Positions 23,901-64,000 of a stretch of DNA of 64,000 nt are shown here, piece after piece. Source of the DNA: Atriophallophorus winterbourni (lineage: Eukaryota > Platyhelminthes > Trematoda > Plagiorchiida > Microphallidae); NCBI GenBank assembly GCA_013407085.1, contig JACCGJ010020840.1, positions 80,010 to 144,009 of the forward strand, written 5' to 3'. The notes below the pieces were generated by a model. The model ran no database searches. It saw only the letters and a list, made by a program, of their open reading frames with translations, and was not told the DNA's origin. Numbering within the stretch: the first letter of the stretch is position 1; every line of letters begins with the position of its first letter. The position numbers and the translations under genes were made by a program.

Positions 23901-24930
23901 GAGTATTAACAACAACCGACAGCATGTTTTATCGATTTTCACTCTGCCTTCGACTCTGTGTACCGTGGTTGTTTATTAGACATCATGCTATCGGATTGGA
24001 TCCCCGTGAACCTCATTAGCCTAATTACATCATATTACAACTCTGTGAGGGCTCAGGTTCGCGTTTATGATGAAGAGTCTTGCGAATTTAATTTTTACAC
24101 GAGAGTCAGTCACGTTTCTCCGTTATCGCCAGTTATGTTCAACTATGTCGTCGACTGGAGTACCAACTAGGTATTAACAAATTATCAGAGCTTTCAAGTT
24201 TCAACGGATCTCTGATCTCAACTACGCTGATGATGTAGTAGTTTTTGGCGAGAGTGCCAAAGTGCTTCAAAGGCTTTCAGAACGCATTGACAGCTCTGCT
24301 GCAAAGTCGGCCTCTAGATAAACGTAGCAAAAATAAAGGTATTTTTATACCGTTACATCAAGCGCCCAGCAATTTAACTTCTAGGGCTGTTCAATCGTCT
24401 ATGTTCCAGCCTTCATCTATCTCGGTTTCAGTAATTTACTTAATGTTCAGGCGAAACCTGATGTGAAGTTAATTGTTGATCGTTCGCGTGATGCGTTTTC
24501 GCAGCTAAGAGGCACCATTTGGCGCATCCCCGGAATTATCCTCAAGATTAAAATATGTGTTTACCAAGCAGCGATCCGCCCTGTACTGCTTTATGGATAT
24601 CAGGCATGTCTGCGGAGATCACAGGATGTGTGATCTTTAGAAGAATTCGATCACAGGGCGTCCGATATACTGACGAGAATCTAACGCTGCAGTTCGGGTG
24701 CGATCCAACGGAATTCCTCCACATTCTGTTTACATCCAAAAATGAAGGCTTTACTGGTTGGCCCACGTTCCCCCAAAGACAGACTCATCGCTCACAAAAC
24801 TCGTTCTCGACCCTAACCCACTCGTACTTGGCGTCGGCAACATGGCGGTCAAGTGAAGACCCGAGCACATATAGGCCTTTCATTGTCATTATCCCGTTCC
24901 CTTACCTCTCTAGGCTTAAACGATCTGATA
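20985..24930 (+). mobile_element. Degenerate RTE-type LINE with nested insertion
   Basis: Plus-strand element. 20985-21540 is a non-coding head also found at 37640, 50630 and 54365 (complement). The endonuclease starts with VGCWNVRTLLDVGNQ (21570) and resumes near 22455 with ITIVSVYAPTLSADQ. The RT begins near 23192 (RLSYWSEPASKIEAA), continues through LRLPKGGDKSVSSN and SRGISLIDTTAKLFA (23690-23780), a LNYADDVVVFGE-like active site near 24220, and a YQAAIRPVLLYGY block near 24570. Multiple stops and shifts. The endonuclease is split by an RTE 3' end on the other strand. It ends just before the extended synaptotagmin gene. Confidence 0.8.
21683..22390 (-). pseudogene. RTE-type LINE 3' end nested in another LINE
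   Basis: The minus strand carries EKQINLHRLRWLGHVLRMPD (22290-22230), a C-terminal RTE block, then the 3' UTR and a TGATGA microsatellite tail at 21683-21704 (CAT repeats on the plus strand). It lies between two endonuclease pieces of the plus-strand element, so it inserted later. Confidence 0.8.
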
Positions 24931-25081
24931 GGATCGAAAAATACACTGTGTTACGCATACTAGTTTTGCATCAATTTAGGCTTATACTTTTATAAATATG
25001 TACAACCAAATTTTACGTTTGATTTTTTCTTCAAATGATACAGCATATCAAAATCATCGAAATCTCTTGCTCAGCTTAAAC

Positions 25082-56103
<31,022 letters not shown>

Positions 56104-56302
56104 ACTAGTTAGTGAGCATGGTTTCATCGGTGAACTTTGCGAAAGTGCCCGTCCCACATTATAGCGCCATGCTATCTCTCTTCGAGTCACGCTTTCTTCC
56201 CAGAAAAAAAGAAAATATTTTTCGTGTTTAGCCTCATCTGGTTTTCAACCGCTTTTCCACCTCACATCGCTGATCATTCTATACAAATCATTGCTTTTTC
56301 GT

Positions 56303-56308
56303 AATAAA
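56303..56308 (+). terminator. ESYT: Putative ESYT poly(A) signal
   Basis: AATAAA 200 nt after the stop codon; no closer AATAAA seen on the plus strand. Confidence 0.6.
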
Positions 56309-56329
56309 ATCTTACGGCTGATGCTCACT

Positions 56330-57145
56330 GGTTGTTTCACTTTTTGGGTTGTCGGTTATAACGTGTCTCGCAGTTTCGATTGTTGAACAAACGCGGTCTG
56401 CGTGGGTGAATGCTGGACGCTGTAAATCATAACACCAAGGTTTTGGAGGTCGTTTGACCAACGAAACCCAATTATGAAAATCAGGCACAGGTTTGGCACA
56501 CCTACACGCCCGGCGCATGTGAACTGTAATAATGTAACGAGGATAAGTCGATCGAGGTCAAAAGGCTGCCTTCAAGGTTTTCATAGTCGTTTCTAACACG
56601 CGGATTTCGCCCATGGCTCTGAATGAACAAGTCAACGTTTCAGCTACTCGTAATTCTATCATTGTATGGTTCCAATTTTTTTGAATGACTTCGGGCATAT
56701 CTGTCGGGAATGACTGGTGGTTAGAATTTTGGTGTGACATTCATTACCTGGACGGAACCCAGCCCGCCGTATACGAGTCCACGATTTCTTATGCGATGTT
56801 AGTTTAATTTATCACGTTGCGCCAGACAATCTCCTAACGATGAGAGCGACTTATCATTTGGTGATTAGAGCATACGTTCTGAAAAACGTTATCTGCATTG
56901 TGTTTGATAGCAGTTTATCCAATTATTTTAAATAGTACTTGACGTTTGTATCACACGAAAGTTTTGGGCTTGTACAATTGCATATATTAGCCTCCGGGCT
57001 AACATACTACCACCGTCTGTTGACGGCAATAACCACCCCGCCGGCATTTGAAAGCCGTGAATAATTTTCATAGATTAAAAATGTGTATTTTTGAAACCAT
57101 CATCGACATTAATTTGGGTGGACGGATATATACATCACAGTTTCG
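56330..57145. other. Region between convergent genes
   Basis: No clear gene. Two minus-strand frames (56740-56558 and 56518-56312) are polar and could be a further 3' exon of the ASB-type gene if the gtaaga at 57192 is used, but no joining could be settled. Confidence 0.4.
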
Positions 57146-57441
57146 TCATCTTCCATTTCGATAAAAAAATCTGAGAGCTGAGTTTCTCTTACCGTTTCTG
57201 TTCATGGCATCGGGTATAAAGCCATGTTCGACTAGCACACCATCACCGAATTTACGGAATTTGGCTCGGAAAAATCTTCGTCTTCCTGATGGACCTTGAC
57301 GAAATTCTGGATCAGTTTCACATTTCGGCCACATGTCCCGGTAGAGGAGAAAGTCTTGCAGTGACGTTGGCAGTCGTAGCTGTTGGATATGCTTAGCGTA
57401 GTTAGAGTAAATATGCAATTCTGATTGTACGCAGTTGGGTG
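57146..57441 (-). CDS. ASB-type exon: SOCS box second half and tail
   Basis: Acceptor tttacag at 57442. Codes NYAKHIQQLRLPTSLQDFLL, the Cul5-box part with L-R-L-P, then a Trp/Arg-rich tail (GRRRFFRAKFRKFGDG). It ends at a TGA (57146), or earlier at 57193 if the gtaaga donor is used. Confidence 0.8.
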
Positions 57442-60400
57442 CTGTAAATAAGCACGAGAACCGATACTTTTGTATAATTACTCATCTAAGTTGATCTTCA
57501 CTGCTCATGTAACCTTTTAGGCTGATTTATACTAGTTATCATCTGTGGGATCGACGTTCACATTTTTGGAATTCAAGTATTGTGCCAATAAATGAATCAC
57601 TCGGAAGAAACGTTCACTGCAATGGGATACTTGATTGATTAAAACCAATTATGCCAGGATTCCGATAAACATAGATTTGAGCGGAACGCTCTGTAGCCAT
57701 ATCATTGTTTCCATCAAGCTTATAAACTAGTTGCATGTGAAGCCTAATTGAAGAACTTATGTATCCAATGTGTCTAAATCGCGTATGCGATTTTCCTAAA
57801 TTGGATACGATCTTCATACAATCGTGGCTGATGATTTTATCTCGCTAGGTGGTCTCGCCTCATCCCTCCGGTCAAGTGAAATTCATTTGAACCTGAATAT
57901 CATCAATGATTTTTATCTTCTATTTTGTTACACGATATAATGATGCCATGAATTAAACTGTATCTTTTCTTTTTAAAGCAATTACATAATAAACATCGGA
58001 CGAAAATGAAACGTCTTATTGCTGAATTCCTTAAATTTGTTTGGTATTAAGCTACTTTTAAATTTAGCAGTAGGTAAAACATCAGAATATTTTTAGCTTA
58101 CTGCATTTGTTGACAAGAGCGCGCCTTATTTGGATTCTGCAAAATTCTTTCAGTGTCGGCGGTCCCCATAGCTGCGAACAACCTGATGTCCCAGCTGAAA
58201 ATCGGTGAAATTGCCAGACATTGAACATGCTTTCTAGGGACTCCACAGGTGCCAAATTATATTCTCGTATACTCGAATATACTATACAATGTGGATATCC
58301 GTTGCATGTCGAACTATGTAGGTTTTCCATTTCATGCAATCTCAATGGCCAAATTTGTGGATAACGTATCTCATCTGGTGAATCACTTGCTTCGCAAATA
58401 TCTGAGTTTGACAAGAGCAGTTCGAACAGCAAGGCAACTGAGCATCCACAACCCGACGCCGATTCCTCGAACGAGAGCGAGTTTGTCGACACGGTCCAAT
58501 CTGATGCTAGCTAGAAAAATTATTAGACAAAACGACTTAATCAAGTGTATATATGATGATTTAAATGTTCTGCAATTTGACGATCTCGTGTAATAATTTT
58601 AAATCGTAATGATACTTTTTTTAGATTTTGTAACCATTTTATGCGTTGCAACCCAGGTTGAATATGGAAAGTTTGACCGAGATTCCATAGCATCGTACAT
58701 ACAAATGCAAGTGAAAAAATTTCCGTCCATCAGATGACGCCTATCTAACAATGAGTAGTACGGACAATTCTAAAATCCTAGACAATCTAGTATACATTTT
58801 CCTTTATCAGGTCACTGAGACCTATTTCATCGGCGATTTCATTACCACAGAATTATAAACACAATGTGAATTCACGCAGTGAGCATGAGGCTAGTTATCG
58901 GGGTATTTTTCCGTGTATGGTGGACATATTTTACACCACTGCTACTCTTTTATTCAGTGTACATAATAACAAGATACACTCAAGCTCACAACATTTGATT
59001 TTTGGAATGTTTACAGTGAATGTGTTTTCTTGTGATATAAGTAATTATTCCATCATGGGGATCCTGATCTTACTGTCCCTACCTGATGAGTGCAAACAGC
59101 ACGAAACCGGTCGTGGGGTGTGAATGACGGAGAAGCATGCAAATGAATATTTTGTAAAATGGTGAGAGTTTTGAGTAAATTCTCAAGGAAATTGCAAATA
59201 TATGAGATGGTGTACGTCCCAATACACGGTGCCGAAATCAAAGTCCCAATGTTGACCTGCAAATTAATGAATACATCATCGCAGATACTTGGCCCATTAT
59301 GCTGATACGAATTTACTCAATCAAAAGACCAGTTTTTTGTCCTGATATGTCGTCGAAACCTGTACGTAATTTGTGTACGGAGTTCTGCATTCTTGATTAA
59401 CACACATTGCTTATCAATCGATGAACCGAATTCAAACGAAAAACCATCGTAATCATGCCCAGTATTCCGCGAGTTGGCAGCCGCTTACTAATGCTTCCGT
59501 AGTGATTTTAAGGTACATATTTGTATTTCATTAAGATGAATACTCTCCACTCTACGACACACCTATCTTTTGAAGCTTCAATTTACAGTTCTAGCAATTG
59601 TAAAACTGCTATCACACAGTCTCAACAAAACCATTGTGCGTTTTTATATTAACAAGTCAACCATTTACAATGCCAGACAAACGTACTTTTATAAGGTCGA
59701 ACGGACTGACGAGTGCGTCTTGAGGCCAAATGAGACATGTTGAAAATGATAATGTTGATTTCGGAAACAAACCCTGAGGCCCGAAGTGACGTAATTCTCT
59801 GGAGTGCAATGCTAGCAGGTGTAGTGTGGGAATGTGATCTTGAAGTTCGGCCAGATGCAGGGGAGACCATCCAAGAGAATTCAACTGATCCGGATCAAGA
59901 CAGTAGGGCTCGTCTAGGAGTAGTTTCACACATTTCTTGGAGCAGTAAATTGAAGCTGGCTAACGAACCGAAACAAATAAAGATACTGGAATGTTATTAA
60001 ATCATCCTCGTTTTTAATACAATAAACAAGTCACACTTTGAAGCCACTGTCAAATAATGTTTGCGTAAAAACCATGGCGTTCAGCTACAAAACCACAAAG
60101 TGAATCCTAGTCAACCGTTCAAGACGGCCAAATTATGGTGTTGCTGACAACCGGTTGTGTGTACGTGCTTGGACTTGTGCAAAAACAATGATGCTTGATG
60201 ATAACGATATTGCAATCGGACACTAATAATTTTATGGAGTGTAATGAGTCAAAACATCTGTTTTGTGACGGGTGATTTCTGTCAAAACATTTTTAATAAT
60301 ATGTCACTTTTAGGCACTTTATCATTTTCGCAACTTGTATCCATTGTTTTATTGTCACGGAGTGTTTCCCTCGCCAGGTCTTTGTTTAGTTTCTGGTCAA

Positions 60401-62855
60401 ATTGCTACCAGAATATTGATTGGTAGGAATTTAAACCACAAAGAATTTGCATTTACACCCGCATTTGATGTGTGGGATAATAGTTTTTGTTTCCGTGTGT
60501 GCGGGTTTCACGTTTTTAGAATTAGTTTACCTGCAGGCAATTATTTGTGGCCGAGTTTTATGAGGTCAATGTAAGATTATTCCGCACCTGCGACTAGTTG
60601 AAATCATGTAATGGCTTAATATTGATTCTTGTAGTGTAGAGAAGTATGCTTTTTCGCCATATTAGATTATCTCACAGCTAAAGAGACCTCAAAGCAGTGC
60701 TTATCCCCGATATTAGCTACACATGGCGGTACAGCTGATATGGCTTCACCTGGCTATTGTGCCAGACCGAATTATTTAATTTTTCTTCAGATGTGGATAC
60801 CCGTTATACATAAGGGTATTCGGATAAAATGGTGTGTATCACATTTTCGCCGATTGGGAAACTACATGTCATTTTGACCCCAGTCTCTGACGTATGCAGT
60901 CCGAACCTTTGACCCACCTCTGCTCCGTTTTCGCCTTGGACAATGTCAAAGAAGGCACCTGATAATAAAGCTAGCAGTATGAAGTGGCCAAATGTTCTGC
61001 GAACAGTGTTCTGTATAAATATGCTCGTTTGTAATTCGTTTGGAACTAATTTGGCCTCATGCAGTGGCTAGTAGCCTACATTCAATTTCTTTCACCTTTT
61101 TGATCTAACTTCAGTTTTGTAGGTGAAATTTTTAGTAAAAGCGTCAGTGTTACGAGAATGAGATTCAACTCGACCATGGTTTACGTGGTCGTCAAAGAAC
61201 TACACATATTACTGCGGGATTATTTCTAATGCAAATACTTATTACAGTTTCCGAGCACACTTAGAAAAGGAATGTTACTCTTACCACATTTGATAAAACA
61301 AAGTATTTGATCCCTGCTAATGAAAGATGCACTTTGCTTCGTTCGTAGATGTTAACGGAACTGTATATTAAAGAGAGCGTTGGTGAAATTTACCTTGCCG
61401 AATAAAACCTGACGAACATATTTCAACTGTTCACCCATCCTGTACGGACCTCCTAAAATACTGTCTATCAAAGTATTGAAAGAATAGAATTTCAGTGCTC
61501 TGCATTAAAGGATACCGGTAGAACAGCCAGATTTTGACCTAAGGAAATGCTTATATTAACAACGAAGTTTACATCGCCTGTCGTATTTTGATCTGTCAGA
61601 ATCAGGAAGTTCATTGGCGCTGTTTATCGAATTTGTCAAAATGGGATTCTGACTTTCTAATCTCCCAACAAGTTTAAAGGTTGGTTGGCAAAAATTGACA
61701 AGTTGTATTTCATTCACGTCTAAGGTTTCGTCATTTTCAAATATTTGTTGCTGTGTCAAACATTCAGCTCATTAAGAAGCATAAAGCTTATTTTGTTACG
61801 GTTAAATTTAATAAAAGTTCACTTCACGGTTTTCAATAATTGCGTCTACAACAAAAATGACGCTTTATTTTAGAAACAATATCCCATGCTTTTTCTATTG
61901 GTAGTAGCTAGACGGTTTACCATCCAGTGAAGCCAAATTTAAAATGAGCCTTGTAAAATTACTTAAACCTAACTTTCAGCACATTATAAATTATTTTTAA
62001 CGTATCACGCGGAGAAATTACTTGATATTTGCTGATGTTATATAACAAGGAAGTTAGCTAAAGCACTCAAGAGCCCTCAGACAGTTCCCGGTTTAAACTT
62101 TGTGTTCTTGAAAATCACTTGCTTTTGTACATTATATGAGCCAGAAGCTTGATTAAAAACAAATCGGATATCCCGCAATGCAATTTTTTAATGCTAGGAT
62201 TGTCACTACTCCATATTTGTCGTGGTATCCACTAAACAACGGCTGAACGAACATTTCCCATGATCGTCAGTATATCTACAAGTTTATAGGTCATGCCGAA
62301 AATGTTGGGTCTTGTAAAAGAGAGTCTTAAACACTGAAAATGTGAAATTCGTTGCGTAGAAAGATGTGCAATACTAACTCTAGCACTATATGATTAAATA
62401 GAAAGGTCGCTGTCTATTTTAATGTACGTATTAAATAAATAGTTCACGTAATATTTGAATCATAATTATCACGTATTTGCATAGAAATTATATTATCTAT
62501 TTGCCCTTCGCTATGTGAATATGACAATCATATCACTTGAAGGGACTTGGCACTTGACATTTTTTGAAAGCTATCGTATCTTTGTATTGATAAGCATAGG
62601 ATGAAAATCAACATACCATTTAGAATCACCGCAATCAGATTATTGAAATAATAACAAAGATGAACTCACGTGAAGCAATGTTGACGACTGCCCCCGAATA
62701 ACTACACAAGACCAAGCAATGGACTTGGGTTTCAAATTTTCCAGTTCACGCAAGAACCCTTTCAAGGCCACAGCATCGTCCTCCACTAATATCCTCATTA
62801 GTCTTTCGCACTGAACTTGATTGAGTTCAAAACGAGCGCGCGTCTTGTGAATCAA
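57146..62855 (-). CDS. Ankyrin-repeat and SOCS-box (ASB-type) gene, 3' part
   Basis: Four minus-strand exons join in phase: 62855-62670, 59959-59773, 58506-58102, 57441-57146. Encoded order: a helical stretch and ankyrin repeats (SSTLLH joined to PASIYCSKKCVKLLLDE, then NSLGWSPLHLAELQDHIPTL), a less conserved middle, and a SOCS box whose BC part (TLKEFCRIQIRRAL) and Cul5 part (IQQLRLPTSLQDFLLYRD) sit on different exons, ending in a basic tail. By family such proteins recruit substrates to Elongin BC-Cullin 5 ubiquitin ligases through the SOCS box. The 5' exons were not found; they lie upstream of 62855, perhaps beyond 64000. I do not pick an ASB number. Confidence 0.82.
57442..58101. other. 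ASB-type intron, nothing recognised
   Basis: 0.66-kb intron inside the SOCS box, phase 1; no element recognised. Confidence 0.6.
58102..58506 (-). CDS. ASB-type exon: middle region and SOCS box first half
   Basis: Open throughout. Codes ALLFELLLSNSDI, EIRYPQIWPLRLHEMENL, SIREYNLAPVE and GPPTLKEFCRIQIRRALVNK (BC box). Donor gtaagc at 58101 in phase 1 fits the next exon. Acceptor ctag at 58507; a second AG four bases upstream would give another phase. Confidence 0.8.
59060..59165 (+). repeat. Repeat family A, best copy
   Basis: ATCCTGATCTTACTGTCC, the hammerhead at 59077-59118, then GGGTGTGAATGACGGAGAAG and CATGCAAATGAATATTTTG. Antisense to the ASB-type gene. Confidence 0.8.
59077..59118 (+). 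ncRNA. Type I hammerhead ribozyme motif, family A, intact
   Basis: CCCTAC, CTGATGA, GTGC-AAACA-GCAC, GAA, palindromic ACCGGT, C, GTGGGG. Helix I pairs 6 of 6 (one G-U), helix II 4 of 4, and every catalytic base matches the hammerhead consensus, with a GUC cleavage triplet (cut after 59112). Helix III is a 3-bp palindrome without a loop, so it should act mainly as a dimer. Confidence 0.8.
59773..59959 (-). CDS. ASB-type exon: ankyrin repeats
   Basis: Codes YCSKKCVKLLLDEP, DPDQLNSLGWSPLHLAELQD and HIPTLHLLALHSREL; GWSPLHLAELQDHIPTLHLL is an ankyrin repeat. Acceptor gttag at 59960, phase 0. The donor (gtttgt) is weak but its phase 1 fits the next exon. Confidence 0.78.
59960..62669. other. ASB-type intron
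   Basis: 2.7-kb intron with the ~750-bp repeat at 60672-61440. A minus-strand frame 61759-61556 (polar, with a possible cag acceptor and a gtaaac donor) could be an alternative exon, but its phases do not fit between the flanking exons. Confidence 0.55.
60672..61440 (-). repeat. ~750-bp dispersed repeat, copy 2
   Basis: Reverse complement of 51835-52592; by eye well above 80% alike with small indels. The two copies are ~8 kb apart in inverted orientation. Confidence 0.8.
62670..62855 (-). CDS. ASB-type exon: helical region before ankyrin repeats
   Basis: Acceptor attgcag at 62856, donor gtgagt at 62669, phase 0 both sides. Codes LIHKTRARFELNQVQCERLM, EDDAVALKGFLRELENL and IRGQSSTLLH; the last residues start an ankyrin repeat completed by the next exon. 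Confidence 0.78.
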
Positions 62856-64000
62856 CTGCAATAATAGAAAATGTTAAAAAAGTTGAACACGCGCTATAAT
62901 TTCCAGCTTGAAAAGTCCTAAAAGTATATTGTTTCGTCTTTCGTATTATACCTTATAATTAAAAGATTTCCTATCTACTAAGTTCACTTATTACTTAGTA
63001 TTTAAGAATTTGTCACGTTATCTTAGCTTGTAGTTTACCAGGGTTACGTGGTTCTGGTTGGTAAACAACGGTAGACGACCTTAGTGGTATTTACTGAATG
63101 CTCGCTAATTAAGCAGTAATATTCAATTTAAAAATCGACTGGTGACAGAAAATATGATAAAGTTCCACCAACCAGCATTTCAGATGATTTTGTTTGAAAT
63201 CAGCTGAAAAATATTGTTTGGCAATCCAAACACGTTCGTAAGATCGGTTCATCAATAGCACAGGTAATTTGAGTGACTGTGAATCCTGCGCCACCAAAGA
63301 ATGTAAGTGAGAATAAATTACCCAACCAACTGATGAGCAGAATTGGTTGAATTGTTCGTTATTTTGTAACTAAAACAATATTTAATTATTCAAACCAGGT
63401 GGCAAGGGGAGGATGATATAACTTCATCATGTATTGCCAATCTACCGTCATGGATCTAAATGAGGATGCCTTGTTACTCTTTACCTTGACACATGAATAT
63501 TGCAAAACAGCCTTTGTGAGATATTGTGGTGTGTATTAAGACTAGATTAGAAGAGAAAAATGTAGAAAACCTGCCGGTTCACCGTGATCAGCTGAGTCAT
63601 GCTTTGGATCAGCAAGTTATTTTTCGCAGCATCTCACAATACAATGCAACATTCAAGAACTTTGCACCATTTATTACGACATACAACAAATCTAACAAGC
63701 CGTCATCTATTGTCGCATCCAGTAGACTAAGTAAAAAGAATTAATACAAACGTGCCTCCCTCTAACCACGGGAAAACCTGGTCCTACCTCCAATTTAAGA
63801 CTATGACATAACATCTGAATCATAGGACCTCGAAATTATACAATTTTTAAGGTCGTTGGAGATCAATAAGCCATTTAGTATTTGCATAAGTCTAAAAAAT
63901 AAAGTGCAGTACGTAAAGTGTAAATTGATGGAGAGTTTGACATCAAAATCAGCTAACGCATGGGTGCAATAAATACATCTTTCAAATTGCTACGGCCACA
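62856..64000. other. No gene assigned
   Basis: Probably upstream intron of the ASB-type gene. Two frames were considered (63297-63109 on the minus strand; 63502-63744 on the plus strand, polar, ending in TAA) but neither has a recognised domain or splice support. Confidence 0.4.

Larger units (their letters stand above)
58507..59772. other. ASB-type intron with a family A repeat
   Basis: 1.27-kb intron. Apart from the family A hammerhead repeat (59060-59160) nothing was recognised. Confidence 0.6.

Noticed and set aside
56312..56518. Minus-strand polar frame as last ASB-type exon
   Set aside because: An acceptor (atttacag) exists inside it, but the in-phase joining from 57193 gives a different frame, so it cannot be supported.
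61556..61759. Polar minus-strand frame with acceptor-like and donor-like ends
   Set aside because: Phases (0 in, 1 out) do not fit between the ASB-type exons at 62670 and 59959, which join well directly.
63109..63297. Minus-strand frame as possible upstream ASB-type exon
   Set aside because: No donor at its end and no similarity to ankyrin or N-terminal ASB regions.
63502..63744. Plus-strand 80-codon frame near the window end
   Set aside because: Plausible composition, but no domain, no start and no clear acceptor; left unassigned.

Overview
This is nuclear DNA of a flatworm, most likely a digenean trematode (species not determined). The evidence is GT-AG introns of up to several kilobases, an animal extended synaptotagmin gene cut into about 21 small exons, and a dense load of retroelements of trematode style: CR1-like and RTE-like LINEs, Penelope-like elements, one Gypsy-like gag, and short hammerhead-bearing repeats. 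Nothing prokaryotic is present.

Layout. 1-3.4 kb: no recognised gene. 3.48-5.56 kb (-): a single-exon gene for a 694-residue protein that I do not recognise. 5.85-10.15 kb (-): a nearly full-length but frameshifted CR1-like LINE (ORF1 with a PHD-like zinc finger, AP-endonuclease, reverse transcriptase), next to an older antisense endonuclease fragment. 10.9-25 kb: a retroelement graveyard with CR1-like RT remains (+), RTE-type 3' ends on both strands, a Gypsy-like gag with two CCHC knuckles, and a degenerate RTE-type LINE (+) interrupted by another RTE 3' end (-).

25.08-56.10 kb (+): a complete extended synaptotagmin gene (ER membrane hairpin, SMP lipid-transfer domain, C2A, C2B, C2C). I placed 21 coding exons; all splice phases agree and the sum is 2376 nt (791 codons plus stop). 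Its introns hold most of the repeats: Penelope-like elements in introns 7, 13 and 18, two internally deleted LINE derivatives, a LINE head joined to an RT tail, a (TATC)n array, and two short repeat families whose centre folds as a type I hammerhead ribozyme with a palindromic helix III.

57.15-62.86 kb (-): the 3' part of an ankyrin-repeat and SOCS-box (ASB-type) gene, convergent with the synaptotagmin gene; at least four exons are placed and its 5' end is not identified. Its introns carry the best preserved hammerhead repeat (59.08 kb) and one arm of a ~750-bp inverted repeat pair whose other arm lies in synaptotagmin intron 18.

The synaptotagmin product would tether ER to plasma membrane and move lipids; the ASB product would be a substrate receptor of a Cullin-5 type ubiquitin ligase. 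I see no functional link between the two. The most notable layer is the set of hammerhead motifs shared by the Penelope-like elements and two short non-coding repeat families, one of which is present as a 228-nt tandem repeat.
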